This document shows positions 17,142 to 25,014 of a stretch of 64,000 bases of DNA, piece by piece; within the stretch, counting starts at the first letter, position 1; every line of letters starts with the position of its first letter. The notes below the pieces were generated by a model that was not told where the DNA came from, made no database searches, and was given only the letters and a program-made list of their open reading frames with translations. The DNA lies in assembly GCF_900091555.1 (NCBI RefSeq), contig NZ_FMCX01000002.1:310001-374000 (forward strand), written 5' to 3'. This DNA comes from Micromonospora mirobrigensis (GTDB taxonomy: Bacteria > Actinomycetota > Actinomycetes > Mycobacteriales > Micromonosporaceae). The translations under genes were made by a program, and so were the position numbers.

Positions 17142-18395
17142 TCACCTCCCCGGCGCGGTCGCCCGCGTGCCGGCGGTCCGGCGCAGCAGCAGGCTGACGT
17201 TCTGGCCGCCGAAGCCGAAGGAGTTGGTGATCGCCAGGTCCGTACCGGTGGCCCGGGGTTCCTTGCGGACGTGGTCCGCCGGGCAGTCCGGGTCCGGGTC
17301 GTCCAGGTTGTACGTCGGGGGCAGCAGCCCCCGGGAAAGCGCCAGCGCGGTGGCCGCCGCCTCCAGCACCCCGGAGGCGCCGAGCAGGTGGCCGGTGAGC
17401 GCCTTGGTGGAGCTGACCGCCACCCCGCCGACGCCGAAGACCTCACCCAGGGCGGTGGTCTCGGCGATGTCGCCGAGTTTCGTGCCGGTGCCGTGGGCGT
17501 TCACGTAGCCGACGTCACCGGCGGCGACACCACCGCTGGCCAGGGCCCGCCGCATGCAGGCCGCCGCCCCGGCGCCGTCGGGCCGGGGAGCCGTCGGGTG
17601 GTACGCGTCGGTGTTCACCCCGTACCCGGCCACCTCCGCGTACGAGCCGACGCCCCGGGCGGCGGCGTGCGCGGTGCGCTCCAGCACCAGCAGCGCCGCC
17701 CCCTCGGCCAGCACGAAACCGTTGCGCCGCCGGTCGAACGGGCGGCTGGCCTCGGCCGGGTCGTCCCAGCCCCTGGCCAGGGCGCGGGCGTTGGCGAAGG
17801 TGTCGGCGAAGGTCGGGAAGAGCGGCGCCTCGCTCGCCCCGCAGACCACCACGTCGGCCTCGCCGGCGCGGATCAGGCGTACCCCGTCGGCGACCGCCTG
17901 GGCGCCGGAGGCGCAGGCCGTACCGACCGAGGAGCTGTAGCCGCGGATGCCGTGCGCGATGGCGACCCGCGCCGACGGCATGTTCGGCAGGATCCCGGTG
18001 AGCAGGTACGGGCTGACCGCCGCCCGGCCCCGTTCGGCCCGGGCCAGGACCTGCCGTTCCAGGGTGGACATCCCACCGACCCCGCCGATGATCACCGCGA
18101 CCCGCTCGGGGTCGACGTCGCGCCCCACCTCGATGCCGGCGTCGGCGAGCGCCTCGGCGGCGGTGAGCAGGGCCAGCACCACGACCCGGTCCAGCACCCG
18201 GGTCTCCGGGCCGGACGCGACGGTGCGCGGGTCGATCTCCGGCAGCACCCCGGCGACCTCCAGCGACCCGGCCGCCGGATGGTCGGCCGGGGGCCGGACG
18301 AGTCCGGACCGGCCGGTGGTCAGCGCGGCGAAGGTCTCCTCGACGCCGTGCCCGGCCGGGGTGCGCAGCCCCATCCCGGTGATGACGGCGGTCAT
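17142..18395 (-). CDS. Beta-ketoacyl synthase with complete active site
   Basis: 417 residues, FabF/type II PKS-like. C161 (GTACASGAQ), H301 (NAHGTGT), K331 and H336 (STKALTGHLLG) make a full Cys-His-His elongating synthase. It is not accompanied by an immediately adjacent chain length factor. The ATG overlaps the stop of the ligase at 18392-20008 by 4 bases. It probably extends or condenses the acyl group handled by the two ACPs at 21610-22121, separate from the KS-alpha/CLF pair at 25012-27554. Confidence 0.88.
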   Translation of the reverse strand: MTAVITGMGLRTPAGHGVEETFAALTTGRSGLVRPPADHPAAGSLEVAGVLPEIDPRTVASGPETRVLDRVVVLALLTAAEALADAGIEVGRDVDPERVAVIIGGVGGMSTLERQVLARAERGRAAVSPYLLTGILPNMPSARVAIAHGIRGYSSSVGTACASGAQAVADGVRLIRAGEADVVVCGASEAPLFPTFADTFANARALARGWDDPAEASRPFDRRRNGFVLAEGAALLVLERTAHAAARGVGSYAEVAGYGVNTDAYHPTAPRPDGAGAAACMRRALASGGVAAGDVGYVNAHGTGTKLGDIAETTALGEVFGVGGVAVSSTKALTGHLLGASGVLEAAATALALSRGLLPPTYNLDDPDPDCPADHVRKEPRATGTDLAITNSFGFGGQNVSLLLRRTAGTRATAPGR

Positions 18396-20008
18396 GACGC
18401 GGACCCGGTCAGGTACCGCTCGCGCAGCGCCACCTTGCGGACCTTGCCGGTGACGGTGACCGGGATCTGCGCCGCGTCGACCGGCACCACCCGGCGCAGG
18501 GTGGCCCCGACGTCGGCGCCGAGGGCGGCGCGGACCTCGGCGGTGCGGTCCCGCTCCGGGTCGGCGCCGGCGGCCAGTTCCAGCAGGGCGTCGGTGACGA
18601 CGGCGTCGGCCTCCTGCACGATGACCACCGTGCAGTCGGTGACGTCCGGGCAGGCGGCGAGGATCCGCTCCTCGGACAGGGCGGTGAAGAACCGCTTCCC
18701 GTCGCCGGCCTCGACCGAGTCGACCGCCCGGTCCAGGTGGTAGTAGCGGCCCTCGTCGTCGGCGTGCACCAGGTCACCGGTGAGGTACCAGCCACGCAGC
18801 CGGGACCGCCAGGTGGTCACCGAGTCGTTCCAGTAGCCGCGGAACAGCGACGGAGAGTCGATGCCCAGCCAGCCCACCTGTCCGGGTGGCAGCTCGTTGC
18901 CGTCGAGGTCGAGGACGGCGACCTTCGTGAACCGGTACGGGCGGCCGACGCAGCGGCCGTACCGGTCGGTGTCCGGGGTGTGGGTGATGTGGAACATCGA
19001 GTGCCCCATCTCGCTGGAGCCCAACCCGTCGATGAAGACCGACCCGGGCACCCGGGTCACCCCCTCGCGGGTCACCACGTCCCGGGAGCCGACCGCGACC
19101 AGCCGCCGCACGTGCGGCTCATGCGAGCAGTCGCCGGTGTTGAACCACAGCCGCACCGAGTCCAGGTCGTAGCCGGACAGGTCGAAGCGGGCCAGCTCCG
19201 CCCAGGTGACCGAGAAGCCGAACACCCCGTCGGGCCGCCAGCGCGCGATGGCGTCGAGGACCTGTTCGCCGCCCTGGTCGGACACCAGGAACATCTCCGC
19301 CCGGTTGCCCAACGCCTGGTTGACCATCAGCACCGTGGCGGTGTGCGGGGCGGGCAGCGCGTTGAGGATCCGGCGGGTGCCCTGCGCCTGCGGCATCGAC
19401 AGCAGGTGTCGGGTGGCGGCGAAGAGGCTCGAGTGGGAGTGCAGCACCGCCTTCGGCACGCCGGTGGTGCCGGAGGTGTGGGTGATGACGATCGGGTCCT
19501 CGGCGTGGTGGCGGTAGTGCGCCGGGGCGGCGGCCGGGTCGCCGGCGCCGGCGTCGGCCGGCTCGCCGAGCAGCGGAGCGCCCAGCTCGTGCCCGGCCAG
19601 CAGCGCGGTGTGCGCGGCGTCGGCGAGCACCCCGGCGGCGCGCAGCCGGCGGATGTACTCGGCGGCGATCTCCGGGCGCAGCCTGCCGTTCATCAGCGCC
19701 GGGATCGCGCCGAGCCGGGTCAACGCCAGGAAGCTCAGCACCATGTCGGCGGCCCCGGTGGCCCACACCGCGATCGGGTCGCGTGGGCGTACCCCGCGCT
19801 CGTGCAGCCAGGCCGCGCGGGCGGCGACCCGCTGGTCGAGCTGGCCCAGCGTGAGCGGGTGCTCGGCCGGGTGCCCGTCGACCGGGGTGTCGAAGGTCAA
19901 CCCGGGGCCGTCCGGGTCGGCGCCGTGCGCCAGCACCCGGGCCAGCACGTTCCCGGCGCCCAGTTCCCCGTCCGCGGCGAGGGTGCCGCGCAGTCCCTTG
20001 GTCCTCAT
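18392..20008 (-). CDS. AMP-forming acyl-CoA/ACP ligase
   Basis: 538 residues. THTSGTTGVPK at 176-186, LGSSEMGHSMFH as the adenine motif region, WYLTGDLVH with the conserved Asp, and VTGKVRK with the catalytic Lys near 522. It has the layout of fatty-acyl or aryl-acyl AMP ligases. Four-base overlaps link it to the half-KS gene upstream and the KS downstream. A likely role is loading an acid onto one of the neighbouring ACPs; the acid could be 4-hydroxybenzoate or a fatty acid, and sequence alone does not decide. Confidence 0.85.
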   Translation of the reverse strand: MRTKGLRGTLAADGELGAGNVLARVLAHGADPDGPGLTFDTPVDGHPAEHPLTLGQLDQRVAARAAWLHERGVRPRDPIAVWATGAADMVLSFLALTRLGAIPALMNGRLRPEIAAEYIRRLRAAGVLADAAHTALLAGHELGAPLLGEPADAGAGDPAAAPAHYRHHAEDPIVITHTSGTTGVPKAVLHSHSSLFAATRHLLSMPQAQGTRRILNALPAPHTATVLMVNQALGNRAEMFLVSDQGGEQVLDAIARWRPDGVFGFSVTWAELARFDLSGYDLDSVRLWFNTGDCSHEPHVRRLVAVGSRDVVTREGVTRVPGSVFIDGLGSSEMGHSMFHITHTPDTDRYGRCVGRPYRFTKVAVLDLDGNELPPGQVGWLGIDSPSLFRGYWNDSVTTWRSRLRGWYLTGDLVHADDEGRYYHLDRAVDSVEAGDGKRFFTALSEERILAACPDVTDCTVVIVQEADAVVTDALLELAAGADPERDRTAEVRAALGADVGATLRRVVPVDAAQIPVTVTGKVRKVALRERYLTGSAS

Positions 20009-20517
20009 TGGCCAGTTCCTCCCCCCAGCAGCACCGCGACCGCCGTCCCGGGCGCGTCGGGTGCCTGTTCGATCAGGACCAGCAACGCCTCGTCGGCGTC
20101 GCCGTCGTGCAGCAGCAGGTCGACCTCGGCGGTGCCGCCGGCCAGCGGGTCGCCGGTCGGGGCGAGACAGACCACCGGGCCGTGCAGCCCGTGCCGCGCG
20201 GCCACCAGCCCGGCGACGCTGTTCGGCACCGACTGGAAGAAGAACAGCGGCCCGACCCGGGCGCCGCCGGCCACGGCGGCCCGCACGTGCTCGGCGCTGG
20301 CCCGGTCGCCTTGGGCGCTGACCAGCACCACCGCCGTCTGCTCGCCGGGTGGCGTGCCGGCCGGGCGGCGGTCCAGGCAGCGCCGCGCCACGGCGGCCAC
20401 CAGCGGGTGGAACGGCGAGTGCACGAACCCGGGCAGCGGCGGTGGAGCGCCGTCGCCGGGCTCCGGCCACGCCGCCCGCGCCAGCACCACCGGCCCGCCG
20501 ACCTCCCCGGCGGTCAT
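20005..20517 (-). CDS. Half-size ketosynthase-like protein (Ketoacyl-synt_2 type)
   Basis: 170 residues resembling only the N-terminal domain of a ketosynthase: HSPFHPLVAAVARRCL, then VGPLFFFQSVPNSVAGLVAARHGLHGPVV. The FQSVPN-A-G block is characteristic of the small 'chain-length-factor-like' ketoacyl synthase domain found next to KS genes in aryl-polyene-like clusters. No active-site Cys and no His motifs are present, so it cannot be a condensing enzyme. It overlaps the KS at 20514-21617 by 4 bases and is likely its partner subunit. Confidence 0.7.
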   Translation of the reverse strand: MTAGEVGGPVVLARAAWPEPGDGAPPPLPGFVHSPFHPLVAAVARRCLDRRPAGTPPGEQTAVVLVSAQGDRASAEHVRAAVAGGARVGPLFFFQSVPNSVAGLVAARHGLHGPVVCLAPTGDPLAGGTAEVDLLLHDGDADEALLVLIEQAPDAPGTAVAVLLGGGTGQ

Positions 20518-21617
20518 GCCGCACCGACCAGCAGCGCGGTGTTCGCGCCGCCGAACGCCGCGTTGAGGCTCAACGCGTACGGCGTGCCGGCCGGGCGGGG
20601 CGCGTCGACGATCACGTCCAGCGGGCAGGCCGGGTCGGGGCCGAGCCAGCCGGCGTTGACCGGCAGCTTGCCGTGCCGCAGCACCTGTACGGTGACCACC
20701 AGTTCCAGCAGCCCGGAGGCCTCCAGCGCGTGCCCGTGCAGCGCCTTGGTGGAGCTGACCGGGACGCGGTCGGCGTACCCGCCCAGCGCGCCCCGCAGCG
20801 CCGCCGCCTCGGAGGCGTCGCTGAAGGCGGTGCCGGTGGCGTTGGCGTTGACGTAGCCGACGTCCGCCGGGCCCAGGCCGGCGCGGCGCAGCGCCGCCTC
20901 GACCGCCCGGGCCAGGCCCCGCCCGGTCGGGTCGGGTTGGCAGGGGTGGTACGCGTCCCCCGCCCGCCCCCAGCCGCGTACGGTGGCGACCGGCTCGGCG
21001 CGGCGTCGACCGGCCGCCTCCAGCACCACGGCGGCCACCCCGTCGCCCAGCAGCAGGCCGGTGCGGCCGGCGCTGAACGGTCGGACGGCGCCGTCGGTGG
21101 CCAGCGCCCGGCCGGCGTCGAAGAGCGCGTACTGGTCCGGCTCGACCAGGTAGCCGGCGGCCACCACGACCCGGGTGACATCGCCGCGGCCGATCAGCGC
21201 GGCGGCGTCGGCGACCGCGGTGCTGGCCGAGACGCAGGCGCTGGTGTAGGTCCGGGTGCGCCCGCCCAACCCGCACCGGTCGGCCAGCCAGCCGGCCAGG
21301 GCGGGCACCTCGGGGCCGCCGTCGGTGACCGGTCCGCCGTGGGTGGCCAGCAGCAGCGCCGACCCGCGCCGCCCGGTCCGGTCCAGTCCGGCGGCCCGGC
21401 AGGCGGCGTCGACCGCGCCGGCCAGCTCCTCGGCGAGCGGCCCCACGTCGCCGGCGGTGGCCCCCACGCCGACCCGCCGGCCGGTGACGTCGAAGCGGCG
21501 TACCGGCGCGAACGCCGGCACACCGGCGAGCACCCCGGCCAGCTGCGCCTCGGCGCCCCGACCGAGAGCGCTGACCGCGTGTACGCCGGTGACGGCCACC
21601 GGCGTCCGCTCAACCAT
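20514..21617 (-). CDS. Atypical beta-ketoacyl synthase, HGTGT histidine replaced by Asn
   Basis: 367 residues, shorter than KS-alpha. C128 is present (YTSACVSAS), and K291 and H296 are present (STKALHGHALEASG). The block that should read NAHGTGT is NANATGT, so the first catalytic His is Asn259. Such a Cys-Asn-His centre might still transfer acyl groups but with altered malonyl decarboxylation. Together with the half-KS at 20005 it may form a priming or acyl-transfer pair. It overlaps the ACP gene by 8 bases. Confidence 0.8.
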   Translation of the reverse strand: MVERTPVAVTGVHAVSALGRGAEAQLAGVLAGVPAFAPVRRFDVTGRRVGVGATAGDVGPLAEELAGAVDAACRAAGLDRTGRRGSALLLATHGGPVTDGGPEVPALAGWLADRCGLGGRTRTYTSACVSASTAVADAAALIGRGDVTRVVVAAGYLVEPDQYALFDAGRALATDGAVRPFSAGRTGLLLGDGVAAVVLEAAGRRRAEPVATVRGWGRAGDAYHPCQPDPTGRGLARAVEAALRRAGLGPADVGYVNANATGTAFSDASEAAALRGALGGYADRVPVSSTKALHGHALEASGLLELVVTVQVLRHGKLPVNAGWLGPDPACPLDVIVDAPRPAGTPYALSLNAAFGGANTALLVGAA

Positions 21618-21855
21618 CCGCGGCGGCGGTGAGCGAGGCGTGGAAGACCGCCAGGGCGTCGTCCACGGTGCGCACCGAGGCGAGCTGCTCGTCGGTGAGG
21701 TCGAGCCGCCGGTCGTAACGCTGTTCGACCAGGTGCACCAGCCAGGCCAGCTCCATCGAGCCGACCCGCTCGGAGACCTGCTCCACGGGTGTGGCGTTCA
21801 GTTCGGCGAGCATCGTCACCAGGTCAGCTCGCCCCAGGTCGGGCCGACCGGCCAT
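21610..21855 (-). CDS. Acyl carrier protein
   Basis: 81 residues. The phosphopantetheine serine is S33 in RVGSMELAWLVHLVE, the equivalent of the usual DSL motif but with Gly-Ser-Met. ATG 21855 overlaps the upstream ACP stop by one base; a GTG at 21858 is an alternative. It overlaps the atypical KS by 8 bases and so is probably its cognate carrier. Confidence 0.82.
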   Translation of the reverse strand: MAGRPDLGRADLVTMLAELNATPVEQVSERVGSMELAWLVHLVEQRYDRRLDLTDEQLASVRTVDDALAVFHASLTAAADG

Positions 21856-22121
21856 CACGCGTCGGCGCGTCGCGCCCCGGCGACCCGGTCGGCGACCATC
21901 GTGGTGAACTCGCCGACCGTCATCAGGGCCAGCTTCTCCGACTCGTCGTCGGCGAACTTCAGGCCGTAGCGGTCCTCCACCCGGACGGAGAGGTCCGCCA
22001 GGGCCAGCGACTCCAGGTCCACCCCGGCCGGGCCGAGGGTGGTGTCGTCGTCGATCTCCTCCACGTCGTAGTTCATGTCGGCGAGCTGCTCGATGACGAA
22101 GGTGCGGACCTCGTCTCGCAT
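21855..22121 (-). CDS. Acyl carrier protein
   Basis: 88 residues. S38 in AGVDLESLALADLSVRVED is the carrier serine, and the fold is FabD/AcpP-like (MRDEVRTFVIEQLADMNYDV). ATG 22121 is chosen over 22133 because GAGGT lies 6-7 bases before it. It is followed directly by a second, clearly different ACP. The two may carry starter and extended intermediates. Confidence 0.86.
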   Translation of the reverse strand: MRDEVRTFVIEQLADMNYDVEEIDDDTTLGPAGVDLESLALADLSVRVEDRYGLKFADDESEKLALMTVGEFTTMVADRVAGARRADA

Positions 22122-22223
22122 GTCTGACCTCATTTCATTGACCGGCTACCGGTGCCCGGTCGGGGCACCGCGTACGGGGTGGTACTGCCGCGCGCACCGG
22201 GTGGGTCGCGCGGTCGTGGTTGG

Positions 22224-23624
22224 TCATGAGCCGGCGGCGCGCAGCGCGGTGGCGGAGCGGACCAGCTTGCCGGTGGTGGTACGGGGCAGCTGGTCGAGCA
22301 GGCGCAGGTTTCGGGGGCGCTTGTAGCCGGCCAGTCGTTGCGCGAGCAGCTCGTCGAGCGCGTCGGTGGTCAGCGGGCCGTCGGGCTGCACGTACGCGGT
22401 GATCCCGTCGTCCCAGACCACGACGGCGGAGGCGACGCCGGGCAGGCCGGTGAGGGTGGACTCGACCTCGGTGAGGTCCACCTTCATCCCACCGACCGAG
22501 ACCTGCGAGTCGAACCGACCCTTGATGGTGACCAGCCCGGTGTCCGGGTCGACGGCGCCGGCGTCGCGGGTGTGCAGCCAGCCGTCGGCCCACCGGGTCG
22601 GGTCGGCGAGGCCGACGTACGGGTTGGTGGGGCAGCTGACCCACAGTTCACCGGTGGACGACTCGCGTACCTCGATGCCGGGGGCGGGGGCGATGGCCGG
22701 GCGGTGCCGCCCGTACAGGTCGGTGCCGATGACGCCGACCTCGGTCATCCCGTACATGTTGCCCAGCGGGACGCCGTACCGGTCGGTGAAGGCGCGGGCC
22801 ACCGCGGCGGGCACCAGCTCACCGCCGGTGGTCATCCGCTTGAGCTGCGGCAGCGGCCCGGTCGGGGTGGTGGAGGCGAGCAGTCCGATGTGGAAGGGCA
22901 CGCCGAGCACGGTGGCGGGGGTGTCCCGCTCGGCCACCGCGGCGAGGATCGCGTCGCCGCTGAGCCGCTGCGGCGGCACCAGCTCGACCCGGGCGTGCAG
23001 CCCGTAGAGCAGGCCGCCGACCAGGCCGAGCACGTGCACCATCGAGGGCAACAGGATGATCCGCTCGCCGGGCAGCGCCACCCCGTCGATGTGGGTGTAG
23101 CGGAGCACCTCGGCGGCGAGGTCGGCGCCCGTGCGGCCGATCACCTTGGACGGTCCGGTGGAGCCGGAGCTGAGCTGGATCACCGCGTGTCCGGTGCCGG
23201 CCGGTCGGTCGGAGTACGCCTGCACGCCGGCGGTCACGTCGTGGAAGATCCGCAGGCCCCCGCCGCCGGTGCGTACCGGCGCCACCACCACCTGCGGGGT
23301 GAGCCGTTCCAGCGCCCGGTCGACCTCGTGGTCGGTGAGCCGGTGGTCGAGCAGGATCGCCTGGCCGCCGCTGCGCCAGGTGGCCAGCAGGTGCACCACG
23401 TACGCCAGCGACGGCGGCAGGCGCAGCGCCACGGCGCCGCCGCGGCGCAGTCCGGCCCCGGCCAGCCGGGTCCGCGCGTCGGCCACCAGCCGGCGCAGGG
23501 TGGCCCGGTCGACGGGGTCGGGCAGCCGCAGGCAGACGTCACCCGGATCGCCGCCGAGCAGCAGCTCGTCGACCCATTCCGGGTCCGTTCCGAGGGCGTT
23601 CTCCGCCACAGGTTGCCTGGTCAC
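22224..23624 (-). CDS. AMP-forming acyl/aryl ligase
   Basis: 466 residues, a compact ANL enzyme. LSSGSTGPSK at 151-160, YGMTEVG, WLHTRDAG with the conserved Asp, KGRFDSQVSVGGMKVDLTEV (hinge/A8 region) and TTTGKLVR with Lys near 453. It is the first gene of the second acyl block, and a candidate control region lies upstream (23651-23743). GTG 23624 is the longest start; GTG 23609 has a better-placed AGG. It probably loads the starter acid onto the ACP at 21855-22121. Confidence 0.84.
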   Translation of the reverse strand: MTRQPVAENALGTDPEWVDELLLGGDPGDVCLRLPDPVDRATLRRLVADARTRLAGAGLRRGGAVALRLPPSLAYVVHLLATWRSGGQAILLDHRLTDHEVDRALERLTPQVVVAPVRTGGGGLRIFHDVTAGVQAYSDRPAGTGHAVIQLSSGSTGPSKVIGRTGADLAAEVLRYTHIDGVALPGERIILLPSMVHVLGLVGGLLYGLHARVELVPPQRLSGDAILAAVAERDTPATVLGVPFHIGLLASTTPTGPLPQLKRMTTGGELVPAAVARAFTDRYGVPLGNMYGMTEVGVIGTDLYGRHRPAIAPAPGIEVRESSTGELWVSCPTNPYVGLADPTRWADGWLHTRDAGAVDPDTGLVTIKGRFDSQVSVGGMKVDLTEVESTLTGLPGVASAVVVWDDGITAYVQPDGPLTTDALDELLAQRLAGYKRPRNLRLLDQLPRTTTGKLVRSATALRAAGS

Positions 23625-23650
23625 GACCGCCCACCGCCCAGCATGAAAAG

Positions 23651-23743
23651 TGGGCGAAATACGCCCAACAGGTGCGTTCTTCGGGGTGCTGACGGAACCC
23701 TACGACAGCCGCGCGAGCCATTGCTAGATGCGAATGGCTAGAT
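23651..23743 (-). promoter_or_regulatory. Candidate control region of the 23624 operon
   Basis: In the 259-base gap between the SMR and ligase genes three symmetrical elements stand out: TGGGCG-N5-CGCCCA at 23651-23667, AGCCATT-N10-AATGGCT at 23716-23739, and two direct copies of GCTAGAT at 23723-23729 and 23737-23743. This segment is more AT-rich than the surroundings. Regulator binding (for example by the cluster SARP) is inference; the 14-base repeat period is not the usual 11-base SARP spacing. Confidence 0.35.
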
Positions 23744-23883
23744 CAGAAAGAACGCCCGGCGGGATTGCCGACGCTTGATCGGACGGGCAGGATCGAGCGC
23801 GAGCGCCGGCCAGCGGGGACCGGCGGGTCGGCCCCGCCGTGCCCGTTCACGGCCCCTGTCCGAAAGCGACCAGGGGCGGTGGG

Positions 23884-24204
23884 TCAGTGGGCGCCTCCCA
23901 GGTTGAGCACCACGACCCCGGCGATCACCAGCGCGACCCCGACCACCTTGGTGACGCTCAACGGCTCGCCGAGGAACACCGCGCCGATCGCCACGATCGC
24001 GGCCGTGCCCAGCCCGGACCACACCGCGTAGGCCACCCCGACGGGGATGTCGCGCACCGCCAGGGCGAGCAGCCCGAAGGCGACCGCGTAGGAGGCCAGC
24101 ATGCCGAGGGTCGGCCAGAGCCGGGTGAAGCCCTCGGTGGCCTTGAGCAGGCTGGTCCCGAAGACCTCGGACGCGATCGCGAGCAGCAGGTAGACGTACG
24201 CCAT
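23884..24204 (-). CDS. Small multidrug resistance (SMR) transporter
   Basis: 106 residues with four membrane helices. MAYVYLLLAIASEVFGTSLLK has the membrane-embedded Glu14 of EmrE/QacE, and IPVGVAYAVWSGLGT is the family signature. It works as a dimer exporting cationic compounds by proton antiport. It lies inside the biosynthetic region and may give export or resistance. Confidence 0.92.
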   Translation of the reverse strand: MAYVYLLLAIASEVFGTSLLKATEGFTRLWPTLGMLASYAVAFGLLALAVRDIPVGVAYAVWSGLGTAAIVAIGAVFLGEPLSVTKVVGVALVIAGVVVLNLGGAH

Positions 24205-24285
24205 GCCGGTGATCCTCCCCCGGCCGGACCCCGCGCACCCCCGCGACCGCCCGACCGTGCGGCGTGGTGGCCGTGTGGTCCCGAC

Positions 24286-24384
24286 CGCTACCGACCTGAC
24301 AGCATGGGCGACTCACGGTCGCGGCGGGTCGGTCCGCGCGGCATCACCGGGTGCTGAGTCGTTCGCGCTCTCAGGTCGGTAGCG
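24286..24384. repeat. 99-bp MITE-like element with 30-bp imperfect inverted ends
   Basis: The ends carry perfect 14-bp inverted copies of CGCTACCGACCTGA (24286-24299 and, reversed, 24371-24384). After a 9-base spacer on both sides comes a second inverted pair, CGACTCA (24309-24315) and TGAGTCG. Overall about 25 of 30 arm positions pair. No clear target duplication is seen. It sits between the truncated kinase and the SMR gene. Confidence 0.6.
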
Positions 24385-24433
24385 ACGCGGGAGCTCCCTC
24401 GACCTGGGGGTCGGCAGCGTGGCGCACGACCGC

Positions 24434-24913
24434 TCATTCCAGCTCGGCGCGCTGCGCAATTCCGGCCACCATGGGGGTGGCGGCGTGCAGCCGGACCAGC
24501 AGCTCCAGCACCTCGGGCACGTCCTGCGGCCGGTGCGGCCCGAACCGGCCGGCGGCACCGTCGACGACCGGGAAGACCGACACCGCGTAGCGGGCGTCGA
24601 GCCGGTGCGCCGGCTGCCCGGCCGCGGTGGGCTGCGGGGCGACGACGAACTCCAGGCCCGCGTCGCGGCGCAGGGCCACCGCCGTGCGCAGGGCCCGGGT
24701 CAGCGCGGCGTGGACGGCGTCGGCCGGTTCGGGGTCCACGGTCAGGTCGTCGACGGTGACGAACCAGCACCGTCCGTCGTGGTCGGTGACCGTCCAGTGG
24801 TACGCCCCGAAGCCCACCGGACGGTACGTCAGCGCATCCGCCCGCCAGCCCCAGCCGGCGGTCAGCGCGGCGGCGAGGTCGGCGTCGTCGAGTCCCTCGG
24901 GTCGGTCCAGCAC
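24434..24913 (-). pseudogene. Truncated aminoglycoside-phosphotransferase-like kinase
   Basis: 159 residues matching only the N-lobe of APH-type kinases: WGWRADALTYRPVGFGAYHW, CWFVTVDDL, RFGPHRPQDVPEVLELLVRLHAAT. Full enzymes run to about 300 residues and carry an HGDxxxxN catalytic loop and DFG-like Asp, both missing here. No convincing continuation is found in the other minus-strand frames down to 24205. The stop lies 50 bases from the MITE-like element. It could be a small regulator, but decay is more likely. Confidence 0.6.
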
Positions 24914-24960
24914 GGTCGCCGATCATGCCACCGCCACCGGCCGGCGCGACAGCGATTTCG

Positions 24961-25014
24961 CCGCGCCGGCCGGCGGCGGTCAGCGGTCTCGTCCGCGCCG
25001 GCCGGCGGCGGTCA
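24961..25014. repeat. 22-bp direct repeat
   Basis: Two identical 22-bp copies lie at 24961-24982 and 24993-25014, separated by 10 bases. Both contain GCCGGCCGGCGGCGG, and the second overlaps the stop codon of the chain length factor gene. It may be a slippage duplication; no function is evident. Confidence 0.7.
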
